DNA of 64,000 nucleotides from Rhodothermales bacterium (lineage in GTDB: Bacteria > Bacteroidota > Rhodothermia > Rhodothermales > Bin80), in the NCBI GenBank assembly GCA_028278205.1, contig JANQES010000132.1, positions 1 to 64,000 of the forward strand, in the 5' to 3' direction. The notes under the pieces are model-generated. The model searched no databases and was not told the DNA's origin. It saw nothing but the letters and a program-made list of their open reading frames with translations. How positions within the stretch are numbered: position 1 is the first letter of the stretch; each line of letters starts with the position of its first letter. Shown in pieces: positions 1 to 7,628 of the stretch. The translations under genes were made by a program, and so were the position numbers.

Positions 1-32
1 CCCGCTGGGCCGTGTAAAGACGTTCCATGTTT

Positions 33-58
33 TAGAGACGTTCCATGTACCGTCTCTA
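33..58. repeat. Short palindrome, TAGAGACG arms
   Basis: Arms TAGAGACG (33-40) and CGTCTCTA (51-58) surround a 10-base spacer. The word AGACGTTCCATGT also occurs just upstream at about 18-30, so this looks like a tandem word array that folds back on itself. No gene is seen between 1 and 320. Confidence 0.6.
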
Positions 59-159
59 CGGCACGCGCTCAACGGTGAAACGCGCTGCTTCGTCGCTCAA
101 ACAGCAAATTTTCCTTTCTCGCGTGCCTGCGCTCCGTTCCGGGCGGCCCACCGGCTAAC

Positions 160-312
160 GTCGGCTTTTCCTTTTTTCTTTTTCTCCCTTCGCCCCTCTC
201 CCTTCCCCCTTCGCTCTTCGCCTTTCCCCCTCTCACCCTTTCTCCCTTTCATCCTTTCCCCAAAACCCCCACTGGCCACATCCCACTGGCCATTCCCCAC
301 AATTCCCACTGG
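160..312. repeat. Pyrimidine-rich tract and CCCACTGG tandem words
   Basis: From about 160 to 265 the plus strand is nearly pure C/T, built from CTCCCTTT-like words. It is followed by three CCCACTGG words at 268, 282 and 305. It lies directly downstream of the 3' end of the AraC gene. The C/T tract resembles one arm of the purine/pyrimidine hairpins at 13959, 16661 and 52487. No coding region is supported in 1-320. Confidence 0.55.
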
Positions 313-320
313 TTCTTCCC

Positions 321-1337
321 TCAAGCTAATCCCTGGCTCGGAACCGTCATCCCCGCAAACGAGGCGCGGAGGCCTTCGGGCGTCTGCCCGGTCCACGTGC
401 GGAAGGCGCGGAAGAACGAGTTGGGGTCGTCGTAGCCGAGGAGGAAGGAGATCTCGGCGCCGGTCATGGCTGAGTGGCGGAGATAATGGCGGGCGAGCCG
501 TTCTCGCGCTTCGCTGAGGACTTGCTGGAAGCTGGTGCCCTCCCGGCGGAGGTATCGCTGGAGGCTTCGTGTACTTATGCCTAGCGTCGCGGAGACCGCA
601 TGGACTGAACTACGCCCGCTCGGCAGCATTTCGAAAAGGGCGGCATAGACGCGTTCGGCAATCGTCGCATCCCGCTCAATCTCGGCAAGGCGCTGGTTGA
701 GGGCCGGTTCGAAGAACTGCCACATGCCTACGTTAGCCGTCAAGAAGGGTCGCTTCGCATCGAGGGCCGAGAAGGCCACACTGTATGTTGGCCCGCGCCG
801 TACGCGTATGCCGAAGAAGTCTTCATAGGGCGTCGCAGGTTCGAGAGGCTCCGGTGTCGTTACCCGGAGCGGTCGGATTTCCGAACGCGTGGCAAGCCGG
901 GCGAAATGCACGAGGAAGACGAGTTCTGTCGTTCCGAGCGAGACCGGGAGGGGACCGGCTTCCAGGCTTCCATAGGCCAGGGTGGTCTGCTCCGGGCCGA
1001 TGTCTACGTCCAACGTCAGCGGGCCGATGAGCGGTTTGAACTTGCTGAGGCGTTGCACGGCAGTGTTGAGATCGGGGCTGCAAAGGGCTGCAAAGATCGG
1101 TGGATCGAAGGCCTCGACCGAGACGCCCTGCCCGCCTTCGAGGGCCAGAGAGCGGTCTCCCATCTCCTCGTCCAAAGCATTCCAGAGACGGAAATATTCC
1201 TCTGCAGAAACCGATGCATTTTCGCGCGCGAAGAGGTCGGCGGGAAGTCCTGCGCGGCGGAGGATGTTGCCGGGCCGGAGTCCGAGATCGCGCAAGATGA
1301 TTTTCCAGTTGTCAGAGAGTTTGAAAGCCTGTGCCAT
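321..1337 (-). CDS. AraC-family transcriptional regulator with arabinose-binding-type N-terminal domain
   Basis: A 338-residue regulator. The first two thirds match the N-terminal ligand-sensing domain found in OruR/ArgR-like AraC proteins, and the last ~100 residues form the double helix-turn-helix. Visible landmarks are VHAVSATLGISTRSLQRYL for the first HTH and ISFLLGYDDPNSFFRAFRTW for the second, followed by the usual P-E-x-x-R end. The frame opens at 1379, but the ATG at 1337 has GGGAG about eight bases upstream and is preferred. The gene is transcribed away from the sugar ABC transporter at 1662, so regulation of that operon is a reasonable inference. The ligand cannot be read from the sequence. 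Confidence 0.9.
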   Translation of the reverse strand: MAQAFKLSDNWKIILRDLGLRPGNILRRAGLPADLFARENASVSAEEYFRLWNALDEEMGDRSLALEGGQGVSVEAFDPPIFAALCSPDLNTAVQRLSKFKPLIGPLTLDVDIGPEQTTLAYGSLEAGPLPVSLGTTELVFLVHFARLATRSEIRPLRVTTPEPLEPATPYEDFFGIRVRRGPTYSVAFSALDAKRPFLTANVGMWQFFEPALNQRLAEIERDATIAERVYAALFEMLPSGRSSVHAVSATLGISTRSLQRYLRREGTSFQQVLSEARERLARHYLRHSAMTGAEISFLLGYDDPNSFFRAFRTWTGQTPEGLRASFAGMTVPSQGLA

Positions 1338-1538
1338 GGCTCGCTCCCGTTTGGCGTCGTGTTGGTGGTACGGATGCAAAATACGATGTCATCAGCCTTC
1401 GATTTCTAACATAACGCGCCAGATGATATGTAGATCGCGCCACACAAGCGGCTGAGACGTTTTCTTTCTGAGACGAATCGCGTAGTCATTCTTTCAAAAT
1501 TTATTACTTTGGCTTTGCCCGTGAACGCGGCGCCCATT

Positions 1539-1622
1539 ATGAATTTTGACACGCCCATGCGGAAAAAGACAATGCCGGCTGGCATCGCGTAAGCCTTACC
1601 GAAGGCAACAGTCAAAATTCAT
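1539..1622. repeat. TGAATTTTGAC inverted repeat, copy 1
   Basis: Arm ATGAATTTTGAC at 1539-1550 pairs exactly with GTCAAAATTCAT at 1611-1622. The spacer contains GCCTTACCGAA, a word also present in the copy at 36545-36629. This 60-base-spacer element occupies most of the 324-base region between the AraC gene and the binding-protein gene. No other element was recognised there. Confidence 0.8.
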
Positions 1623-1661
1623 TACCATTCCCTGATCGACACAATCCTGCCCCCAAGAACC

Positions 1662-2678
1662 ATGCGCCTGTTCAAGCACGAGATCCTCCTGATTATCCTG
1701 ATCGCCGGCACGCTCACGCTCGGTGGATGCGGCCAGAAGCAAGACGGCGCTGCCGACCGGCCGACCGTCGGGTTTGTGACCAACGGCATCGCCTCGTTCT
1801 GGGTCATCGCCGACAAAGGCGCTAACGACGCTGCCGAGGAGTTCGACGTCAATGTGGAGGTGATGATGCCGTCCGATGGACCCGCCGGACAACGACGCCT
1901 GGTGCAGGATCTGCTGGCGCGTGGCGTAGACGGCATCGCCATCAGCCCCAGCGATCCGAAAAACCAGGGCGGCCTGCTCGATGAGATCGCCGCCAACGCC
2001 GATCTGATCACGCACGACTCGGACGCGCCCGAAAGCAGCCGGCTCGTCTACGTCGGCATGGATAATTATGAGGCCGGGCGGATGTGCGGGCGATTGCTCA
2101 AAAAAGCCATGCCCGACGGCGGATCGGTGGTGCTCTTCATCGGATTGCTCGGCCAACTTAACGCCGACCTCAGGCGGCAGGGCGTCATCGACGAGTTGCT
2201 CGACCGCTCTCACGATTCCAGCCGCCGCGATCCCGTCGATCAGGTCATCGAAGGCGACAAATACACCATCCTCGACACCCGCGTCGATCAGTTCGATTTT
2301 GCGCGCGCTAAAGGGCAGGCCGAAGACGCCCTCGCTCGCTATCCCGACCTCGACGCCATGATCGGCCTGTTCGTTTACAACCCGCCGCAGATCCTCGAAG
2401 CCGTCCGCGAAGCCGGCAAGCTCGACCAGATCACCATCGTCGGCTTCGATGAAGATGACGACACGTTGCAGGCCATCAAAGACGGCACCGTCGTCGGGAC
2501 GGTCGTGCAGAATCCCTACCGCTACGGCTACGAATCGGTGCGGGTGCTGGCAGCCCTCGCGCGCGGCGACCGCTCGGTTCTTCCCGAAAGCAAGTTCATC
2601 GACATCCCGGCCCGCGAGATTACGGCGGAAAACGTCGATGCTTTCTGGGCCGAGTTGAAGCAACTCGTCGGCGAATGA
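1662..2678 (+). CDS. Sugar ABC transporter substrate-binding lipoprotein (RbsB-like)
   Basis: A 338-residue type I periplasmic binding protein of the ribose/galactose class (Peripla_BP_4). It should capture a sugar in the periplasm for the ATPase and permease that follow. The first 22 residues form a lipoprotein signal ending in a lipobox, LGGC, with Cys23 as lipidation site. The mature part begins PTVGFVTNGIASFWVIADKG, the usual first strand and loop of the family, and later shows ITIVGFDEDDDTLQAIKDG near the C terminus, typical of RbsB. It is the first gene of a binding protein-ATPase-permease operon. The sugar is unknown. The epimerase at 5686 and ribulokinase at 28268 make a pentose or ketohexose plausible. 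Confidence 0.92.
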   Translation: MRLFKHEILLIILIAGTLTLGGCGQKQDGAADRPTVGFVTNGIASFWVIADKGANDAAEEFDVNVEVMMPSDGPAGQRRLVQDLLARGVDGIAISPSDPKNQGGLLDEIAANADLITHDSDAPESSRLVYVGMDNYEAGRMCGRLLKKAMPDGGSVVLFIGLLGQLNADLRRQGVIDELLDRSHDSSRRDPVDQVIEGDKYTILDTRVDQFDFARAKGQAEDALARYPDLDAMIGLFVYNPPQILEAVREAGKLDQITIVGFDEDDDTLQAIKDGTVVGTVVQNPYRYGYESVRVLAALARGDRSVLPESKFIDIPAREITAENVDAFWAELKQLVGE

Positions 2679-2831
2679 TTTTGGATTTTAGATTTTGGAT
2701 TTTGGATTGTTTATTTGCGCACAATCCAACAGCCGGAAAAGCTGCGACTCTGAGGATTGTTGCGGCTTTTTCGATCGGGCAAACCGGTTGAGGTGAGACC
2801 AATCCAAAATCCAAAATCCAAAATCCAAAAT
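2678..2831. repeat. TTTTGGA/TCCAAAA inverted tandem array, copy 1
   Basis: Left arm 2678-2709 consists of ATTTTGGATTTTAGATTTTG-like words. Right arm 2800-2831 is its inverse, built of CCAAAAT words. Inside is a second imperfect stem, AAAAGCTGC near 2737 with GCGGCTTTT near 2762. The left arm starts on the last base of the binding-protein stop codon. The right arm is open in the frame of the following ATPase. Confidence 0.85.
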
Positions 2832-4334
2832 CGGCTCCTTCTCGCTGCCGAGCACATCACCAAGCGCTTTCCTGGTGTCGTCGCACTGCGGGATGTTGGT
2901 CTCGATCTCGGCCAGGGCGAGGTGCTGGCGGTCATCGGCGAAAACGGGGCGGGCAAGAGCACGCTGATGAAGATCCTCGCGGGTGTGCAGCCGCCCGACG
3001 CCGGAGCCATCCTCCTCGACGGGGAGGAGGTCGTCATCACGTCGCCCCGGCATGCGGCGGATCTCGGCATCGCGCTGATTCATCAGGAACTCAACCTGTT
3101 GCCCAACCTGAGCGTCGGCGCCAACATTTTCCTGGGGCGCGAGCCGCAACGCGCCGGATGGATGCAGCAACGGCAAATTTTCGCAGATTCGGAAAAAATC
3201 CTGGCGCGGGTAGGATTAGATTTTTCCCCGAACCTGCTCGTCCAACGCCTCTCGATCGGGCACCGGCAACTCGTGGAGATCGCCAGAGCCCTCTCGGCGG
3301 AGGCCCGCGTCTTGATCATGGATGAGCCGACGTCGAGCCTGTCTACCGGCGAAGCGGAGGTGCTCTTTGGAGTCATCGACGACCTCCGGGGGCGAGGTGT
3401 GAGCATCATCTACGTCTCGCACCGGCTGCGCGAAGTCGAGACGCTCGCGGACCGGGTGGTGGTGCTGCGCGACGGCGAAAACGCCGGAGAACTGGCCCGC
3501 GACCAGATCACGCACGACGCCATGGTGCAGCGGATGGTGGGGCGCGACGTGTCGCAGTTTTACGTCCGCACGCCGCACGAGGTAGGCGCGGAGGTGCTGG
3601 CGGTGCAGGATCTGATCAGCCCGGCGTGGCCCGATCATCCGTTGACGTTCAGTCTACGGGCGGGCGAGATCGTCGGGGTGGCCGGGCTCGTGGGGGCGGG
3701 GCGGACGGAACTGCTGCGCGTCTTATTCGGGATCGACCGGGCGCTGGGCGGGCGCATCGCGGTGGGCGGAGAGGCGGTGACGTTGAAAAGCCCGCGCGAT
3801 GCCATCGCCGCCGGGTTGGCGCTCGTGCCCGAAGACCGCAAACAGCAAGGGCTGGTGCTCGACCTGGCCGTCCGCCAAAACCTGACGCTGGCCGGTGTGT
3901 GGCGGCACCGGCTTGCCGGCGGCTGGCTCAACCGCAAGCAGGAGGCCGAAGACACCGCTCGGATGATCGACACCCTCGCCATCAAAACCCCGACCGAGAC
4001 GCAGGCCGTGCGGCTGCTCTCCGGCGGCAATCAGCAGAAAGTGGTGCTGGGCAAATGGCTCTCGCTCAAGCCCAGGATCCTGCTGATGGACGAACCCACA
4101 CGCGGCATCGACATCGGCGCCAAGCAGGAGATCTACCGGATGATGGAAACGCTGGCCCGCGACGGCATCGCCATCCTCTTCGTCAGCAGCGAACTCGAAG
4201 AAATCCTCGGCATGTCTGACCGCGTGCTGGTGATGCACGACGGCTACATCACCGGCGAACTGGCCCGCGACGCGCTGAGCGAAGAGGCGGTGATGCACCT
4301 GGCTACCGGCAGGGTGGATGATTTTGGATTTTAG
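2757..4334 (+). CDS. Sugar ABC transporter ATP-binding protein, two ABC domains (RbsA-like)
   Basis: A duplicated ATPase, 525 residues from the TTG at 2757. Domain 1 has Walker A GENGAGKST (about residues 61-69), signature LSIGHRQLVEIARAL and Walker B VLIMDEPTSSLS. Domain 2 has the degenerate Walker A GLVGAGRTELL usual in this family, signature LSGGNQQKVVLGKWL and Walker B ILLMDEPTRGIDIG. It should power uptake with the 4471 permease. The start is unresolved: only TTG (2757, 2760) or GTG (2793) codons exist before the conserved LLAAEHITKRFPG. All precede the repeat arm at 2800-2831, so residues IQNPKSKIQN are repeat-encoded. The last residues DDFGF and the TAG stop are also repeat-encoded, by the next copy. 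Confidence 0.93.
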   Translation: MLRLFRSGKPVEVRPIQNPKSKIQNRLLLAAEHITKRFPGVVALRDVGLDLGQGEVLAVIGENGAGKSTLMKILAGVQPPDAGAILLDGEEVVITSPRHAADLGIALIHQELNLLPNLSVGANIFLGREPQRAGWMQQRQIFADSEKILARVGLDFSPNLLVQRLSIGHRQLVEIARALSAEARVLIMDEPTSSLSTGEAEVLFGVIDDLRGRGVSIIYVSHRLREVETLADRVVVLRDGENAGELARDQITHDAMVQRMVGRDVSQFYVRTPHEVGAEVLAVQDLISPAWPDHPLTFSLRAGEIVGVAGLVGAGRTELLRVLFGIDRALGGRIAVGGEAVTLKSPRDAIAAGLALVPEDRKQQGLVLDLAVRQNLTLAGVWRHRLAGGWLNRKQEAEDTARMIDTLAIKTPTETQAVRLLSGGNQQKVVLGKWLSLKPRILLMDEPTRGIDIGAKQEIYRMMETLARDGIAILFVSSELEEILGMSDRVLVMHDGYITGELARDALSEEAVMHLATGRVDDFGF

Positions 4335-4472
4335 ATTTTGGATTTTGGATTGTTTACTCTACCCAATTCAACAGCCGGAAAAGTCGCGACGGTCAGGACG
4401 GCAGTGGCTTCTTTATTGAGATGAGGATTCTGGATGAGACCAATCCAAAATCCAAAATCCAAAATCCAAAAT
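4321..4472. repeat. TTTTGGA/TCCAAAA inverted tandem array, copy 2
   Basis: Left arm 4321-4352 overlaps the 3' end of the ATPase gene and provides its TAG stop. Right arm 4441-4472 ends on the first two bases of the permease ATG at 4471. The middle holds CAACAGCCGGAAAA-like sequence shared with the copy at 2678. Confidence 0.85.
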
Positions 4473-5445
4473 GAAAAAAATCCTTGGTATCACCGGGTTG
4501 CTCGTGGCGGTGTTCGTTTTTACCGCCGCGCTGGAGCCCAACTTCCTGACGGCTTATAACCTGCAAAACACGCTCCGGTGGACGGCGCTGTTCGGCATCA
4601 TCAGCATCGGCGCGGCGTTCGTGATCATCACGGGCGGCATCGATCTGTCTACCGGCTCGGTGGTGGGGCTCATCGGCGTGTTGCTGCCGATGCTGCTGGT
4701 GGGGCAGGGCTGGTCGATTCCGCTGGCGCTGGCGGCGGTGGTGGTCGTTTCGCTCATCCTGGGACTCTTGCACGGCGTGCTGGTGACGAAGGTGAACCTC
4801 CAGCCCTTCGTGGTGACGCTGTGCGGCCTGCTGTTTTATCGCGGCATCGCCCGATGGATCACCGGCGACGCGACACAGGGCTTTGGGACGGCCTTCGAAG
4901 GATTCCGGCAACTCGCCATCGGGCGCATCCCGCTGACGGATTCGTTCGGGGTGCCGATGCCGTTTGTGGTGCTGGTGGTGCTGGCGGTGCTGGCCGGGCT
5001 GTTTCTCAATTACACGGTCTGGGGCCGCTACATGATGGCCCTGGGGCACAACGAAGAAGCCGCCCGCTTCAGCGGCATCAACACCGACCGCATGGTCATC
5101 CTGGCTTACGTCATCGGCACCGTGACGGCGGGTATCGGCGGCGTGCTCTTCGCCCTCGACGTCAACTCGGTGCAGCCCGCCGTGCATGGCAATTTTTACG
5201 AACTCTACGCCATCGCCGCTGCCGTGCTCGGCGGGTGCAGCCTGCGCGGCGGCGAGGGCTCGATCCTGGGCGTGGTCATCGGGGCGGCGGTGCTGCGGGT
5301 GCTCTACAACGCCATCAACATCCTCGGCATCCCCACCCAACTGGAGTTTGCCATCATCGGCGCCGTCATCCTCCTGGGCGTCATGGCCGACGAACTCGTC
5401 AAACGCTTCGTGGTCGCCCGCAGCGCGGCGCGGGAGGTGGTCTAA
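4471..5445 (+). CDS. Sugar ABC transporter permease (RbsC-like)
   Basis: A 324-residue integral membrane protein of the BPD_transp_2 family, carrying about eight to ten hydrophobic segments. The family motif ITGGIDLSTGSVVGL is at residues 53-67. The conserved cytoplasmic loop appears as ALGHNEEAARFSGI, and AAAVLGGCSLRGGEGSILG matches the typical C-terminal transport loop. It pairs with the ATPase at 2757 and the lipoprotein at 1662. The start codon touches the end of a repeat arm, so there is no room for a conventional ribosome binding site other than repeat sequence. Confidence 0.93.
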   Translation: MKKILGITGLLVAVFVFTAALEPNFLTAYNLQNTLRWTALFGIISIGAAFVIITGGIDLSTGSVVGLIGVLLPMLLVGQGWSIPLALAAVVVVSLILGLLHGVLVTKVNLQPFVVTLCGLLFYRGIARWITGDATQGFGTAFEGFRQLAIGRIPLTDSFGVPMPFVVLVVLAVLAGLFLNYTVWGRYMMALGHNEEAARFSGINTDRMVILAYVIGTVTAGIGGVLFALDVNSVQPAVHGNFYELYAIAAAVLGGCSLRGGEGSILGVVIGAAVLRVLYNAINILGIPTQLEFAIIGAVILLGVMADELVKRFVVARSAAREVV

Positions 5446-5449
5446 GTTG

Positions 5450-5616
5450 CGTGAAACGTAAAACGTGAAACGTGAGGGTGCTTCGCTGAATCGCTCTGCT
5501 AATGAATTTTGACCGTCAAATTCGGTAAGGCTTGAGCCAGGCTAACAGGCCTCATCCTTATCCGCCCTGGCGTGTCAAAATTCATAAGGCACCCTCACGT
5601 TTCACGTTTCACGCTT
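5450..5616. repeat. Nested inverted repeats: CGTGAAACGT outside, TGAATTTTGAC inside
   Basis: The outer left arm (5450-5481) is GTGAAACGTAAAACGT words ending in GAGGGTGCT. Its inverse, GCACCCTCACGTTTCACG, lies at 5588-5616. Nested inside are ATGAATTTTGAC (5502-5513) and GTCAAAATTCAT (5574-5585). Two families seen separately elsewhere (42548 and 62030; 1539 and 36431) are therefore combined here into one structure. Confidence 0.8.
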
Positions 5617-5685
5617 ATTGCATCTTAACCTCCGACGCGATAGGTTCCGTTTCGTCCCCAATCGTAGAGCATCGGAGAGCGCATC

Positions 5686-6570
5686 ATGCATTTAGCGATT
5701 CATAACTGGATGAAAGTCGAGCCGATTGACGTGACGGTTCGGCGGCTGGCGAAGTACGGGTATAAAAGCCTGGAAATTCAGGGCGAGCCCTACAAATACG
5801 ACACGAAGACCGTGCGCAAGCTCCTCGACGAGCACGGCGTTCGCTGCTGGGGCAGCGTCACGCTGATGCTCGAAGACCGCAACTTGCTGGCGCAGGACGA
5901 AGCGCAGCGCGCCAAATCGGTCCAGTATACCAAAGATTGCATCACGATGGTGATGGAACTCGGCGGTAGGGTGATCTCGGTGGTGCCGAGCACCGTCGGA
6001 AAGATCGTGCCGGACTCTACGCCGGAGAATGAGTGGACGTGGTGTGTCGAGGCCATGAAGGAGGTCAATGATCATGGCCGGAAGTGCGGTGTCAAGATCG
6101 GCATCGAGCCCATCAACCGCTTCGAGACGTACTTCGTCAACCGGGGCGCGCAGGCGCTGGCTCTGGCCGAAGCCGTCGGGCCGGACTGCGGCGTGTGCCT
6201 CGATATCTTCCACATGAACATCGAAGAAGACGATCCGCTGGCCGCCATCGGCGCCGCCGGCGACCGGCTGGTCAACTTCCACGTGGCCGACAACAACCGC
6301 ATGGCCTGCGGCATGGGCACGCTCGACTGGCCGAAGATCGTCGAGACGCTCCGCGACGTCGGCTACGACGGCGCGCTCTCGGTCGAATTCTGCCCGCCGC
6401 TCGACCGCACGCCCGCCAATCCCTATCCCAACAGCGTCGATCTCAACCCCGAAGGCATCTCAGACTCCGAACGCAAATTCCTCGAAGACCACGGCAGCAG
6501 TGTCTTCAGCGCGGACTTCTACGAGATGCACGTGGCGAAGTCGGCAGAAACCTTACTGCCTTTGATTTAG
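5686..6570 (+). CDS. Sugar phosphate isomerase/epimerase (D-tagatose/D-psicose 3-epimerase-like TIM barrel)
   Basis: A 294-residue AP_endonuc_2-type barrel. The four metal ligands of D-tagatose/D-psicose 3-epimerases can be placed at Glu141 (GIEPINRFETYF), Asp173 (CLDIFHMNIEE), His199 (NFHVADNNR) and Glu234 (LSVEF). The spacing 32-26-35 is close to that of the Agrobacterium enzyme (152, 185, 211, 246). It lies downstream of the sugar ABC operon on the same strand, after a repeat spacer. It probably interconverts the imported sugar. The exact substrate, free ketose or phosphorylated or oxidised sugar, cannot be told. Confidence 0.85.
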   Translation: MHLAIHNWMKVEPIDVTVRRLAKYGYKSLEIQGEPYKYDTKTVRKLLDEHGVRCWGSVTLMLEDRNLLAQDEAQRAKSVQYTKDCITMVMELGGRVISVVPSTVGKIVPDSTPENEWTWCVEAMKEVNDHGRKCGVKIGIEPINRFETYFVNRGAQALALAEAVGPDCGVCLDIFHMNIEEDDPLAAIGAAGDRLVNFHVADNNRMACGMGTLDWPKIVETLRDVGYDGALSVEFCPPLDRTPANPYPNSVDLNPEGISDSERKFLEDHGSSVFSADFYEMHVAKSAETLLPLI

Positions 6571-6616
6571 CCAGGATGGTGTTTCGCAGTGCCTCACTTT
6601 AGTTGAGCGCTGGCGT

Positions 6617-6702
6617 GGGTCACGGGTCATGAGTCATGGGTCATGAGTGAGAAACCCATGACCCATGACAGCGAGCGAAGCGAGCGTAATGACCCATGAC
6701 CC
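6617..6702. repeat. GGTCATGA tandem-word inverted array, copy 1
   Basis: The left arm 6617-6647 is made of GGGTCATGAGTCAT words. The right arm (6654-6702) contains the inverse CCCATGACC words, interrupted by AGCGAGCGAAGCGAGCGTA, a word that recurs inverted at about 51261. The element lies between two convergent genes and could act as a bidirectional terminator-like hairpin. Confidence 0.75.
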
Positions 6703-7628
6703 TATAACACCCGATCCACAAAAGCGCGATTGTGGACTTCGACCGGGACGTTCATCAGTTCGAGTACGCCGCGCGCGACGTGTTCGGAGAGGCGGCGGAA
6801 GGCTTCTTCGCCTTTTTCCTTGGTGGCGCGCAACGGGTTGCCGATGACGCCGCTTTCGATGAATTCGTGGTGATCCATCGGGAAGTTGAAGTAGTGGTAG
6901 CCCTCGAACTCGACGTCCGGCATCCCGTCTTTCTTTTCGAAGGATTTGGGCAGGAATTCCGGGATGTGGGCGCGGGTGAACTCGGCGCGATCCATCCGGA
7001 CGAGCCGCTCGTTCCAGGCCAGATCTTGCGATGTTTCCAGTTCGCTGGCGTGCCAGCCCGGCGTCTCGTCCGGCGGGTTTTCCATGAGCCCTTTGAGGAT
7101 GCCGGTGTAGCGCTCCATGTAGGGCTTGACGAAGCTGATGAGCGCGCCGGTCTCGTAGCGAAGCTTCCGCAAGACCGGATCGACCACTTTGATGTTGGAG
7201 CCGTGGCCGTTGATGAAGATGATGCGGTTGAAGCCGTGGTGGATCAGGCTGCGCGCGACGTCGTGCATCACCGCCAAGAGCGTGCTGCTGCGGACGGTGA
7301 TGGTGCCGCGACCCTGGCCCGGCTCGTGCATGTGCTGCGGCGAGTAGCCCATCCAGATCGGCGGCGTGTGCAACACGGCGATCATATGGGCGACGCGCCT
7401 GGACATGTGGACCGCCGTGACGGTGTCGGTGTAGAGCGGCAGGTGGGGGCCGTGTTGCTCCAGGCTCGCCACGGGCACGAGCACGATGTCCTTGTGTTCG
7501 AGGTATTCCTTGACGTCGGTCATCGTCAGGTCGCCGAGGTCCCAGGAGAGGAACTTGGCGCGGAAGTCCTCATCGCCTTCGGTGAGGTGAGGCAGATGGC
7601 TGTAGTCCTGGCCGTTGGTTGCAATCAT
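6702..7628 (-). CDS. Creatininase-family amidohydrolase
   Basis: A 308-residue member of the creatininase/creatinine amidohydrolase superfamily (PF02633). Metal-site residues are visible as Glu57-x-His59 in LEQHGPHLPLYTD, Asp68, His142 in the NGHGSN motif, and the HASELETS stretch (193-200) supplying an acidic ligand. Family members hydrolyse cyclic amides or formamides using zinc or manganese. The substrate here is not known, and true creatinine use is unlikely from context alone. Its ATG overlaps the stop of the Tm-1-like gene by four bases (ATGA), so the two are translationally coupled. This suggests a joint pathway with the oxidase pair upstream. Confidence 0.88.
   Translation of the reverse strand: MIATNGQDYSHLPHLTEGDEDFRAKFLSWDLGDLTMTDVKEYLEHKDIVLVPVASLEQHGPHLPLYTDTVTAVHMSRRVAHMIAVLHTPPIWMGYSPQHMHEPGQGRGTITVRSSTLLAVMHDVARSLIHHGFNRIIFINGHGSNIKVVDPVLRKLRYETGALISFVKPYMERYTGILKGLMENPPDETPGWHASELETSQDLAWNERLVRMDRAEFTRAHIPEFLPKSFEKKDGMPDVEFEGYHYFNFPMDHHEFIESGVIGNPLRATKEKGEEAFRRLSEHVARGVLELMNVPVEVHNRAFVDRVL

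Noticed and set aside
97..396. 99-codon frame across the pyrimidine tract at the left edge
   Set aside because: Encodes only Lys/Glu/Arg/Gly low-complexity sequence from the repeat and overlaps the AraC gene end.
1596..2663. Long minus-strand open frame (355 codons) opposite the binding-protein gene
   Set aside because: Antisense shadow of a GC-rich gene; the plus-strand protein has a lipobox and family motifs, the other has none.
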